A stretch of DNA of 64,000 nt. Origin: Butyrivibrio sp. GTDB taxonomy: Bacteria > Bacillota > Clostridia > Lachnospirales > Lachnospiraceae. The position numbers and the translations under genes were made by a program. The notes under the pieces were generated by a model. The model searched no databases and was not told the origin of the DNA. It saw nothing but the letters and a program-made list of their open reading frames with translations. The stretch lies in NCBI GenBank assembly GCA_015056495.1, contig SVGC01000013.1, positions 42,456 to 106,455 of the forward strand. Reading direction: 5' to 3'. Of this stretch, positions 9,233 through 18,816 are shown piece by piece. The stretch's first letter is position 1. Every line of letters begins with the position of its first letter.

Positions 9233-9249
9233 GAAAGGAGTACCAATAT

Positions 9250-10524
9250 ATGAGCGGAAAAAGAAAAGACAGCCGTGGTCGTGTATTACGAAATGGCGAG
9301 ATACAAGAGAGCAATGGTCGATACAGATACAAATATGTAGATACTTTTGGGGAATCTAAGTATGTGAGGTCATGGAGGCTTGATAAAAATGATCCTATGC
9401 CTGCCGGAAAACCATTTGAACTATCACTTAGAGAACTTGAAAGGCAAGTATCAGCAGATCTTATCGATCAGATTGTTCCAGAAGGAGGCAAGCTTACAGT
9501 ATTAGATTTAGTGGAGAAATATGTTTCATTGAGAAAAGGTGTACGTCCCAGTACGGAAGCTGGTTATAAGACTGTAATGAGTATCCTGAGAAAAGATCCA
9601 TTTGGAGCAAAGAGGATTGACAAGGTCAAAACTATAGATGCTCAGGAGTGGCTAGTGCAGCTTCAGAAAAATGGGAGAGGATACAGCTCTATTCATGTGA
9701 TCAGGGGCGTGCTCAGACCTGCTTTTCAACTTGCGGTAGATAACGATTTCATCAGAAAGAATCCCTTTGGATTCGGCCTCAGCACTGTTATATACAATGA
9801 TAGCGTGACTCGTGAGGCTATATCTCGTGATGATGAGAGGAAATTTCTTATGTTTGTTAAGGAGGACAGGCACTTCTGTAGGTATTATGACGGCATTTAT
9901 ATCCTGTTTAACACAGGGCTTCGTATTTCAGAATTTGTAGGACTCACATTTAATGATCTTGATTTTGACAATATGAAGATCAATGTAGACCATCAGCTCC
10001 AGAGAAATAATGGTATTGGATATAACATCAGAGATACCAAGACTGAGGCTGGAGGAAGGTTCGTCCCGATGACTCCGGAAGTAGCAGAGTGTTTCAAGCG
10101 CATCATTGCTAATCGCAAGACACCTAAAGTTGAGCCAATGGTTGATGGTTATATAGGATTTCTTTTCCTTGATAAAGATGAACATCCTATGGTAGCCATG
10201 CATTGGGAGAAGTATTTCCAGCATATTGTTCAGAAATACAACTCAATCTATAAGGTGCAGATGCCTAAGGTTACTCCTCATGTGTGCAGACATACATTCT
10301 GTAGCCGTATGGCGGCTGCCAGAATGAATCCTAAGACCTTACAGTACATCATGGGACATTCAGATATAGGTGTTACGCTTAACACGTACACTCATTTGGG
10401 ATTTGATGATGCTTTGGATGAGATGACCCGTATTTCCAAGGAAAAGAATACCGCTAAATCTAAAAAAGATACTGATGTTTTAACGGATTTTTCTGAATAT
10501 AGGGACAAGGCATCTAACGAATAA
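9250..10524 (+). CDS. int: tyrosine recombinase/integrase, Tn916 family
   Basis: R..H-R-H..Y motifs: TGLRISEF, HVCRHTFCSRMAAARMNPKTLQYIMGHSDIGVTLNTYTHL. Confidence 0.95.
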   Translation: MSGKRKDSRGRVLRNGEIQESNGRYRYKYVDTFGESKYVRSWRLDKNDPMPAGKPFELSLRELERQVSADLIDQIVPEGGKLTVLDLVEKYVSLRKGVRPSTEAGYKTVMSILRKDPFGAKRIDKVKTIDAQEWLVQLQKNGRGYSSIHVIRGVLRPAFQLAVDNDFIRKNPFGFGLSTVIYNDSVTREAISRDDERKFLMFVKEDRHFCRYYDGIYILFNTGLRISEFVGLTFNDLDFDNMKINVDHQLQRNNGIGYNIRDTKTEAGGRFVPMTPEVAECFKRIIANRKTPKVEPMVDGYIGFLFLDKDEHPMVAMHWEKYFQHIVQKYNSIYKVQMPKVTPHVCRHTFCSRMAAARMNPKTLQYIMGHSDIGVTLNTYTHLGFDDALDEMTRISKEKNTAKSKKDTDVLTDFSEYRDKASNE

Positions 10525-10541
10525 ATGGCTTAAAAAAGTCG

Positions 10542-10575
10542 AGGTGCAAGTCAGAACGATTTGCACCTTTTTTTG
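10542..10575 (+). terminator. terminator after int
   Basis: AGGTGCAA / TTGCACCT stem followed by a T-run. Confidence 0.8.
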
Positions 10576-10698
10576 CACCTTTTGTCGGTCAAAATATGCC
10601 AAATATTGCCAAGGATTGCCACGAAAATGAGAAAAACACGTTGGACAAAAATAGGCTTAAAGCCAGTAAACACGCAGAAATAGAGGTTTTTTACTAAG

Positions 10699-11163
10699 AT
10701 GATAAAGATTTTATTCGTTTGCCACGGCAACATCTGCCGTTCCCCAATGGCAGAGTTTGTGTTAAAAGATATGGTACAAAAAAGAGGGCTGGCAGACGAT
10801 TTCTACATTGAATCTGCAGCTACCAGTACAGAGGAGATCTGGAACGGTATAGGGAACCCAGTCTATCCGCCTGCAAGGAAGATTCTGGCGGAGCATGGAA
10901 TATCATGTGAGGGCAAAAGAGCCAGACAGATCACAGTGAAAGATTTTGAAGATTTTGACTATATTATTGGAATGGATTCGCAGAATAGACGCAATATGGA
11001 GAGAATCTGCCCGCCACAGTACAGGGATAAAATATCCCTGATGCTGGATTATACGGATCGTCCGGGAAGCGTATCAGATCCATGGTATACAAGCGATTTT
11101 GAGGCTACCTGGAGAGATGTTAATGACGGATGTAAGGGACTCTTGGATTTGATATTGACATGA
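10699..11163 (+). CDS. low molecular weight protein-tyrosine phosphatase
   Basis: FVCHGNICRSPMAEF P-loop and DPWY motif (VSDPWYTSDFE). Confidence 0.93.
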   Translation: MIKILFVCHGNICRSPMAEFVLKDMVQKRGLADDFYIESAATSTEEIWNGIGNPVYPPARKILAEHGISCEGKRARQITVKDFEDFDYIIGMDSQNRRNMERICPPQYRDKISLMLDYTDRPGSVSDPWYTSDFEATWRDVNDGCKGLLDLILT

Positions 11164-11192
11164 CTGATTAAGATACTTTAAACTTATACATA

Positions 11193-11252
11193 AGGCAAAG
11201 GCGCCAAATGAGGTCCAAAGGGTGGACTTTGATTGGTGACTTTGCCTCTTTT
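11193..11252 (+). promoter_or_regulatory. structured glnA leader / terminator-like hairpin, candidate ANTAR-responsive attenuator
   Basis: AGGCAAAG...GCCAA...GTCC / GGAC...TTGGT...CTTTGCCT followed by CTTTT. Confidence 0.6.
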
Positions 11253-11302
11253 GTTATAGATAAAGGTAAGCCGTTGCATTGAAGAAGTGCGGAAAGGATA
11301 CT

Positions 11303-12637
11303 ATGAGTAAATATACTAAGGAAGATATTTTTAGAATTGTAGAAGAGGAAGATGTTGCTTTTATCAGATTGCAGTTCTGTGACATTTTTGGAACACCAAA
11401 AAACATAGCAATAACTACAAGGCAGCTGGATAAGGCTCTTAATAATGAGATCATGTTTGACGGAGCTTCTGTAGAAGGCTTCGTAAGAAGTGAAGAGAGT
11501 GATATGTATCTGTATCCTGACATCGACACTTTTGATATATTTCCATGGAGACCGCAGAGCGGCAAGGTTGCAAGAATGTTCTGTAACGTGCATACCCTGG
11601 ATGGTAAGCCTTATGCAGCAGATCCTAGAAATATATTAAAAAGAGTTCTGGAAAATGCTGATGAAATGGGACTTAAATTCAAGATTGATCCACACCTTGA
11701 GTTTTTCCTTTTTGATACAGATGATGCCGGAAGGCCAACAACTGAGACTCACGAGAGTGCCGGATATTTTGATGTGGCACCTGCTGATCAGGCTGAAAAT
11801 GTAAGACGTGACATTATCATGAACCTTGAAGATATGAATTTTGACATTTCATCTTCTCATCATGAAAGCGCTCCGGGTCAGCATGAGATAGATTTCGCTG
11901 AAGACCTTGCCGACAGGATGGCTGATATGATCATGACATTCAGGATCACAGTCAAGACAATCGCCAAGCGCCACGGCCTTTATGCAACATTCATGCCTAA
12001 GCCAAAGGAAGGCGTAAGTGGATCTGGAATGCATATGAATATTCTCTGTGAGAATGAAGAAGGCGAAAGCCTTTTCTCAGATGACTATGGTAATCTGACA
12101 GACATTGCATATCAGTTTATTGCTGGTGTATTGGAGCATATCAAGGGAATTACACTTGTTACTAATCCTCTTGTAAATTCATACAAGAGACTGGTTCCTG
12201 GTTATGAAGCACCTATTAATATTTCATGGTCAAGCTCTTCTGCCAACCGTTCATCACTTATCAGGATACCTTCTCAGAGAGGCGCATGGACAAGACTTGA
12301 GCTTAGAAATCCTGATGGAACCTGCAATCCATACCTTGCCATCGCTCTTATACTGGCAGCAGGAATGGATGGGATCAAAAAAGGCCTTGTACCACCTGCT
12401 GAAATGCATGAGAACTTTACAGGAGCAACAAACAGTGATATTCGAAATGCTGCGTATGAAAACCTTCCACAGACTTTGGGTGAAGCAATAGAAGCTTATC
12501 AGAAGGATGAACTGGTAAAAGAGGTTTTGGGTGATTCTGTATTTGAAAAATACCTGGATGCCAAGAGACGTGATTGGGATTCATTCCGTACCTGTGTTAC
12601 TCAGTGGGAAATTGCTCAATATTTAAATAAATATTGA
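11303..12637 (+). CDS. glnA: glutamine synthetase type I
   Basis: RLQFCDIFGTPKNIAI, FDGASVEGFVR, GSGMHMN, NRSSLIRIP; RBS before ATG 11303. Confidence 0.97.
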   Translation: MSKYTKEDIFRIVEEEDVAFIRLQFCDIFGTPKNIAITTRQLDKALNNEIMFDGASVEGFVRSEESDMYLYPDIDTFDIFPWRPQSGKVARMFCNVHTLDGKPYAADPRNILKRVLENADEMGLKFKIDPHLEFFLFDTDDAGRPTTETHESAGYFDVAPADQAENVRRDIIMNLEDMNFDISSSHHESAPGQHEIDFAEDLADRMADMIMTFRITVKTIAKRHGLYATFMPKPKEGVSGSGMHMNILCENEEGESLFSDDYGNLTDIAYQFIAGVLEHIKGITLVTNPLVNSYKRLVPGYEAPINISWSSSSANRSSLIRIPSQRGAWTRLELRNPDGTCNPYLAIALILAAGMDGIKKGLVPPAEMHENFTGATNSDIRNAAYENLPQTLGEAIEAYQKDELVKEVLGDSVFEKYLDAKRRDWDSFRTCVTQWEIAQYLNKY

Positions 12638-12722
12638 TTAAAAAAATGCATATAGGCGCAATATTATTATATTCCAGCGATCTATTTGTAAAATTTCAAT
12701 CTTTTCCAGCGAAGGGCGAAAT

Positions 12723-13271
12723 ATGCAAAACATAATAGTAGCCTTTGCTAAAACTGAAGACGCAGCCAATTTCAAAAGCTTATTGGTCAGAAACGGATGG
12801 AATGTCAATGTTGTATGCACATCAGGAGCTCAGGCCTTATCCGCTATGGAAGATTTGGGTAATGGCGTGATCGTGTGCGGTTTTCGACTAACTGACATGC
12901 AATATACAGAACTGGCAGCAGATCTACCCACTTTTTTTCAGATGCTACTCATAGCGTCTCCAAATAAAGTCGACGATTCGGGATTGCCAGAAAATGTGGT
13001 TTATCTGCCCACTCCCATAAAAAAAGATGATCTGCTAAATACCCTTGTCATGATGGGAGAGGGAATAAGTCGTAGAAGAAAGAAAGCGAAAGCTTCAGGA
13101 AAGCAAAGAAGCGATAAAGAAAAACAAACTATTTTGCAGGCAAAAGAATTGCTCATGGCCCGTCACCACATGACAGAACCGGAAGCGCATAAATATATTC
13201 AAAAATGTTCTATGGATTCCGGTACTGACATGCTCGAAACGGCAGAAATGATCATATCTCTAAATGCCTGA
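12723..13271 (+). CDS. ANTAR-domain response regulator-like protein
   Basis: Receiver-like N-terminus; C-terminal AKELLMARHHMTEPEAHKYIQKCSMDSGTDMLETAEMII is ANTAR-like. Confidence 0.88.
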   Translation: MQNIIVAFAKTEDAANFKSLLVRNGWNVNVVCTSGAQALSAMEDLGNGVIVCGFRLTDMQYTELAADLPTFFQMLLIASPNKVDDSGLPENVVYLPTPIKKDDLLNTLVMMGEGISRRRKKAKASGKQRSDKEKQTILQAKELLMARHHMTEPEAHKYIQKCSMDSGTDMLETAEMIISLNA

Positions 13272-13280
13272 TATTTTTAA

Positions 13281-14075
13281 TCATCCAAGAGCAACATCCA
13301 TGGCCATCATGATGACGAAACCAATGGCAAAACCGATTGTAGCGAGATTTGAATGTTCACCTTCTGAAGCTTCAGGGATGATCTCTTCTACAATTACGTA
13401 TACCATTGCTCCAGCTGCAAAACTCAGCAAATAAGGAAGTATCGGGATCATTATGTTGGCTAAAAGGATTGTTAGAATGGCTCCGATTGGCTCTACAAGA
13501 CCAGATAAGGTGCCGTAATAAAAAGCTTTTCTTTTGCTTGATCCTTCTGCCCTTAGTGGCATTGAGATGATAGCGCCTTCAGGGAAGTTCTGGATAGCGA
13601 TACCGATTGACAGAGCAAATGCAGCAGATAGGCTGATCGAACCGCCGCCCATCAACATTCCTGCAAATACAACACCGACAGCCATTCCTTCAGGAAGATT
13701 GTGGATTGCGACAGCCAGGATCATCATGGTTGTGCGCTGAAGAGAGGTCTTAGGACCTTCAGGTTTACTATTTATGCCAATGTGCAGGTGTGGAGTCATG
13801 TGGTCGATGCATAACAGCCCTAGTATTCCTATCATGAAGCCTATAGCCGCTGGCAGAAAACTTAACTTTCCAAGACCGGCTTCTTCAGACATATTCATTG
13901 CGGGTACCAGCAGTGACCATACAGAAGCGGCCATCATTACGCCAGAGGCAAATCCTAACAGTATCTTCTGAATAAGTGTATTGATCTTATCCTTCATAAA
14001 AAAGACCATTGCAGATCCGAGAGTAGTTCCAATAAAAGGTATCATAATTCCTATAAATGTATTTGAATTTATCAT
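13281..14075 (-). CDS. ZIP family metal transporter
   Basis: Multi-TM, AVAIHNLPEGMAVGVVFAG and SIGIAIQNFPEGAIISMPL motifs. Confidence 0.93.
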   Translation of the reverse strand: MINSNTFIGIMIPFIGTTLGSAMVFFMKDKINTLIQKILLGFASGVMMAASVWSLLVPAMNMSEEAGLGKLSFLPAAIGFMIGILGLLCIDHMTPHLHIGINSKPEGPKTSLQRTTMMILAVAIHNLPEGMAVGVVFAGMLMGGGSISLSAAFALSIGIAIQNFPEGAIISMPLRAEGSSKRKAFYYGTLSGLVEPIGAILTILLANIMIPILPYLLSFAAGAMVYVIVEEIIPEASEGEHSNLATIGFAIGFVIMMAMDVALG

Positions 14076-14100
14076 AAGCCTTGTCTCCTTTGAAAAAATG

Positions 14101-14118
14101 TGTTAGCATTTGCTAACA
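14101..14118. promoter_or_regulatory. palindromic operator upstream of the ZIP transporter (DtxR/MntR-family-like)
   Basis: TGTTAGCA TT TGCTAACA perfect palindrome just downstream of a minus-strand TATAAT (14127-14132). Confidence 0.55.
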
Positions 14119-14596
14119 AAAAATATATTATATCAAAATGTTAAAAAATGCAATTAAATTTTACAAAATCTAATTAAAATTTTTGCTATATTTCAGTTCT
14201 AAAATTCTCGAATCATTTCTGTTTACAAGCTATATAGCGAGTTAATAGTAATATTTTTTACCAAAAACATAAAAAAATATGTATTCTTGTGACTTCAAAC
14301 AGAAAACCGCACTGGCTGCGGGTTTCGTAAGAAAATGATACAAGAGGAAAACAAGCCCTGCAGCGAAGCTGCCTTTAGATGGCTTGTTTTCAGGATTTTT
14401 GACATAAAATGGCAAAAATCTATGGAAAGTTAACATGTTTTTGATATAATATTATCAACAAAGTAGTAATTTGTGAATTCAAAAACTCTGATTCGTAATG
14501 TGATGGGCATTTGTTACTGGAGCGAGCTGTTAGCGAGTGAACAGTAACGGGCATTTTGCAGGAAGATGATCCGGGTCGTCTGTACATGGGGGAAAA

Positions 14597-15115
14597 ATGG
14601 ATATTTCAAGCTTGATGAAACTCTCATCATTAACCAATTCAAATTTAAGTAATCTAAATAGTACGGAATTGAGCTCACTGGCTAAATTGCAGAATCTTGC
14701 AGGATTAACGGAGGATGAGCTTGAATCTATAGCTTCGCTATCATCTTCAGGACTCTCATCTGTAACTGGAATATCAGGAAGTGCTCTAAAGACAGCTACA
14801 GAGAGCTTTTCTACAGTACTAAAGGATACTCTTGAAGAAGTCCAGCAGACAGGAACACTATCTGAGGAAACTCAGGAAGAGCTTGGCAAGGTTGTCAGTG
14901 TATTGGAAAGTGCTAAATCCGACAGCTCTACTGATAATACCGCTTATGAATTGTACAAGGAGCTCTTTAGCAGTTCTCAGGGTAGAAAAAATGTACAGGA
15001 AATAGTTCAGTCTGGATTTAACAATATGATATTTGATTCAGGTGAAATTACAACGGGTCTGAATAATATGAGTGCTATTATCAGTGCTCTTGAAAATACA
15101 AACGAAGAAAGCTGA
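14597..15115 (+). CDS. hypothetical Ser/Leu-rich protein
   Basis: Open ORF with RBS ggggga; biased composition. Confidence 0.6.
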   Translation: MDISSLMKLSSLTNSNLSNLNSTELSSLAKLQNLAGLTEDELESIASLSSSGLSSVTGISGSALKTATESFSTVLKDTLEEVQQTGTLSEETQEELGKVVSVLESAKSDSSTDNTAYELYKELFSSSQGRKNVQEIVQSGFNNMIFDSGEITTGLNNMSAIISALENTNEES

Positions 15116-15604
15116 TAAGTGGCAAATAACTGAAATGTATTTAAACTCTTTTCAGAGGTGATCGAACCATCTGCTTAAGGTAAGATTTCAAGATAGGCGA
15201 AGAATACACCTGAACTTGAATGCTGGAACGCATCTCGTCCTCATAACAATTTAATGACTTTTTTCATGGCGCGTCAGGAGCAGGTGTTCCCGGCGCGCTA
15301 ATAAATTATCAAAAAACAGTTTTGCTGACAAGTCTTTAAAAAAGAAATGTTCAAAGCCACAATTATTGGCTGTTTTGATGTTAGCAGTAACTAATTTTGC
15401 AAAATCTACACAAGATATTGTGGCCTGAAATTAAAAGTACATAATCATTTCACATTGTTAATTAATTATCATCAACGATATTTGATTTATATTGATGATA
15501 TGCATGTTACAACGAAAATAAACATACGCAATAATACAAAACACAAAAGTGATAATATCTAGCCCATAAATTAAAACGCTATTTCGTATAGCAACAACGT
15601 TATA

Positions 15605-16465
15605 TTATTCCTCGGCACCGTCCCAGAGATAGTCAATAAATTCGATAGCCAGATCAACACGCTTAGAAGAAGCGACTACGCCGACTACAGGCACTCTGTT
15701 CTGATATAAGCCCAGTTCATTGATATAAGGGGCATCTGTACAGATAATGCCTACTGGAATAGGATTTTCCATTTCAGAAGGATCAGGTGCTACAAAATCC
15801 TCAGGTGAGATATATTCTGATTCTGTATAAGTAGAAAGAGACAATTCATCGCCACTTTCCATTATGGTGCTCATTCCATCTGTAGATTCATCTGATGTAT
15901 TACTTGAAGCATATTCAGATTCATAAGTTCCATCATTTACGGCATCTATCACAGCCTGATCTATATAGTAGATATGTCCTTCATATCGTGACAATTCTTC
16001 TTCTGTCATTATGTCTCTAAGATCATAGAACATGCTGCTTCTGGCAAAATAGTTGAAAGTATCAGCATCAGATGTGATGACGTCAAGATCACCTGAAGCT
16101 GTTATAGCCATTATTTTTTCAGAGTTGGCAATCGTGTACTGATCAAAAGTGTTTAAATTTAATGATGTAGCAAGATCTATAAGAACCTGATATGTATTGG
16201 TATCAATATCTGCCAGAGTTCCAAATTCACTTTCAACATCTTCTTCCTCAACTGTCTGATAGCAGTTGACCATTATTGCATAGAAACCATAGTCTTTATT
16301 GGTCACAATATCATGTATAAGTGCGCCAAAGAATATTGCGCAAAAAATTCCTACAAGTAAATGTATCTTGTAATATTCCCAGAAATAAGCAATCTTGCCT
16401 TTGAATCCGGCATTTTTTAAGGCTTCCTGCCTGCTCTTTTTAATATCCTCATCACTAAGTGCCAT
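15605..16465 (-). CDS. hypothetical membrane-anchored protein
   Basis: Single TM after a short cytoplasmic N-terminus; start at 16465 has a GGAGG RBS (track start 16582 less likely). Confidence 0.7.
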   Translation of the reverse strand: MALSDEDIKKSRQEALKNAGFKGKIAYFWEYYKIHLLVGIFCAIFFGALIHDIVTNKDYGFYAIMVNCYQTVEEEDVESEFGTLADIDTNTYQVLIDLATSLNLNTFDQYTIANSEKIMAITASGDLDVITSDADTFNYFARSSMFYDLRDIMTEEELSRYEGHIYYIDQAVIDAVNDGTYESEYASSNTSDESTDGMSTIMESGDELSLSTYTESEYISPEDFVAPDPSEMENPIPVGIICTDAPYINELGLYQNRVPVVGVVASSKRVDLAIEFIDYLWDGAEE

Positions 16466-16774
16466 AGTAATGCCTCCTGCCAATATATTTATGTTTTTTG
16501 AAGCTGCCCCAAGCCAGTGTTTTGGAGTGCCTTCAAAAAATCCCCTGAGCCTACCAAAAGACCCAAGGGATATTATACACAATAATTGTGATTTTATTAT
16601 ATAAAAACTTTATAAAGAGTTGAGAATTGTTGTGGTGGTATTCCATGAGCATGAGCTCTTTTTCATAAAAATGTGCAGTGATCCGCGCCTTAATCCGAGT
16701 CTTGAAAATGCTTGAAAGATTGAGTAAAGTAATATATAGTAGAGCGTAAAATAATAGGAGGAGTTTGGTTTACA

Positions 16775-17281
16775 ATGATGAACGATAACAATTACGTTGA
16801 GTGTCTGGTTTCCAGAAAGCCTTCGGTTCTAATGGCATTTCTTAAGATTCTGACAATTATGCTCGCTGTGGCCTTCTTTATTCTTGGAATGATCAGCCCG
16901 ATTTTCCTTATCGTTTTTATAGCATTGTGCGTAGCTGCGTATTTTGCAATCCAGAATTCATCTATAGAGTATGAATATCTGTATTGTGATAAAGAGATCA
17001 GTATCGATCGTATCTATAATAAGAGCAGACGTAAAAATGCCGGAAAGTTCGAAACAGATAAGTTGGAAATTTTAGCACCAGCTAGATCATATCATCTCGA
17101 TGAGTACAAGAACAAACAGAATTACAAGACTCTGGATTATAGTTCAGGAATCAAGGACCAGCAGCCGGATCCTACATATGTAATGTACTACGATGGTAGG
17201 GAAAAGCTCGTTTTTGAACCAAGTGCAGAGTTTGTTAGCGCAGTTAGGAATGTAGCTCCTAGAAAGGTATTTACAGACTGA
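16775..17281 (+). CDS. DUF6106-like membrane protein
   Basis: MNDNNYVECLVSRKPS ... two TM, YEYLYCDKEISIDRIYNKSRRK. Confidence 0.75.
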   Translation: MMNDNNYVECLVSRKPSVLMAFLKILTIMLAVAFFILGMISPIFLIVFIALCVAAYFAIQNSSIEYEYLYCDKEISIDRIYNKSRRKNAGKFETDKLEILAPARSYHLDEYKNKQNYKTLDYSSGIKDQQPDPTYVMYYDGREKLVFEPSAEFVSAVRNVAPRKVFTD

Positions 17282-17327
17282 TGTAATGTTTTATGTGGGG
17301 GATTCTTTGTATCTATTGAATTATTAA

Positions 17328-18800
<1,473 letters not shown>

Positions 18801-18816
18801 CTAAAGTCTGCGAGGG

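Larger units (their letters stand above)
1..10690. mobile_element. Integrase-proximal part of an integrative/mobilizable element, truncated by the window start; right boundary between int (10524) and the LMW-PTP gene (10699) is approximate
   Basis: Contiguous ArdC-like, MobC, relaxase, Rha-like, sigma-like, Xis and Int genes followed by housekeeping genes; att repeats could not be checked because the left end is outside the window. Confidence 0.85.

Noticed and set aside
14281-14300. GTATTCTTGTGACTTCAAAC resembling GTATTATCGTGACTTTCAAC at 41152, both next to hairpins
   Set aside because: Only two imperfect matches; could be chance, so not reported as a repeat family
16466-16610. Possible structured leader (TTTTGG...CCAAAA) upstream of the 15605-16465 minus-strand gene
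   Set aside because: Pairing is short and not convincing; no match to a known leader family
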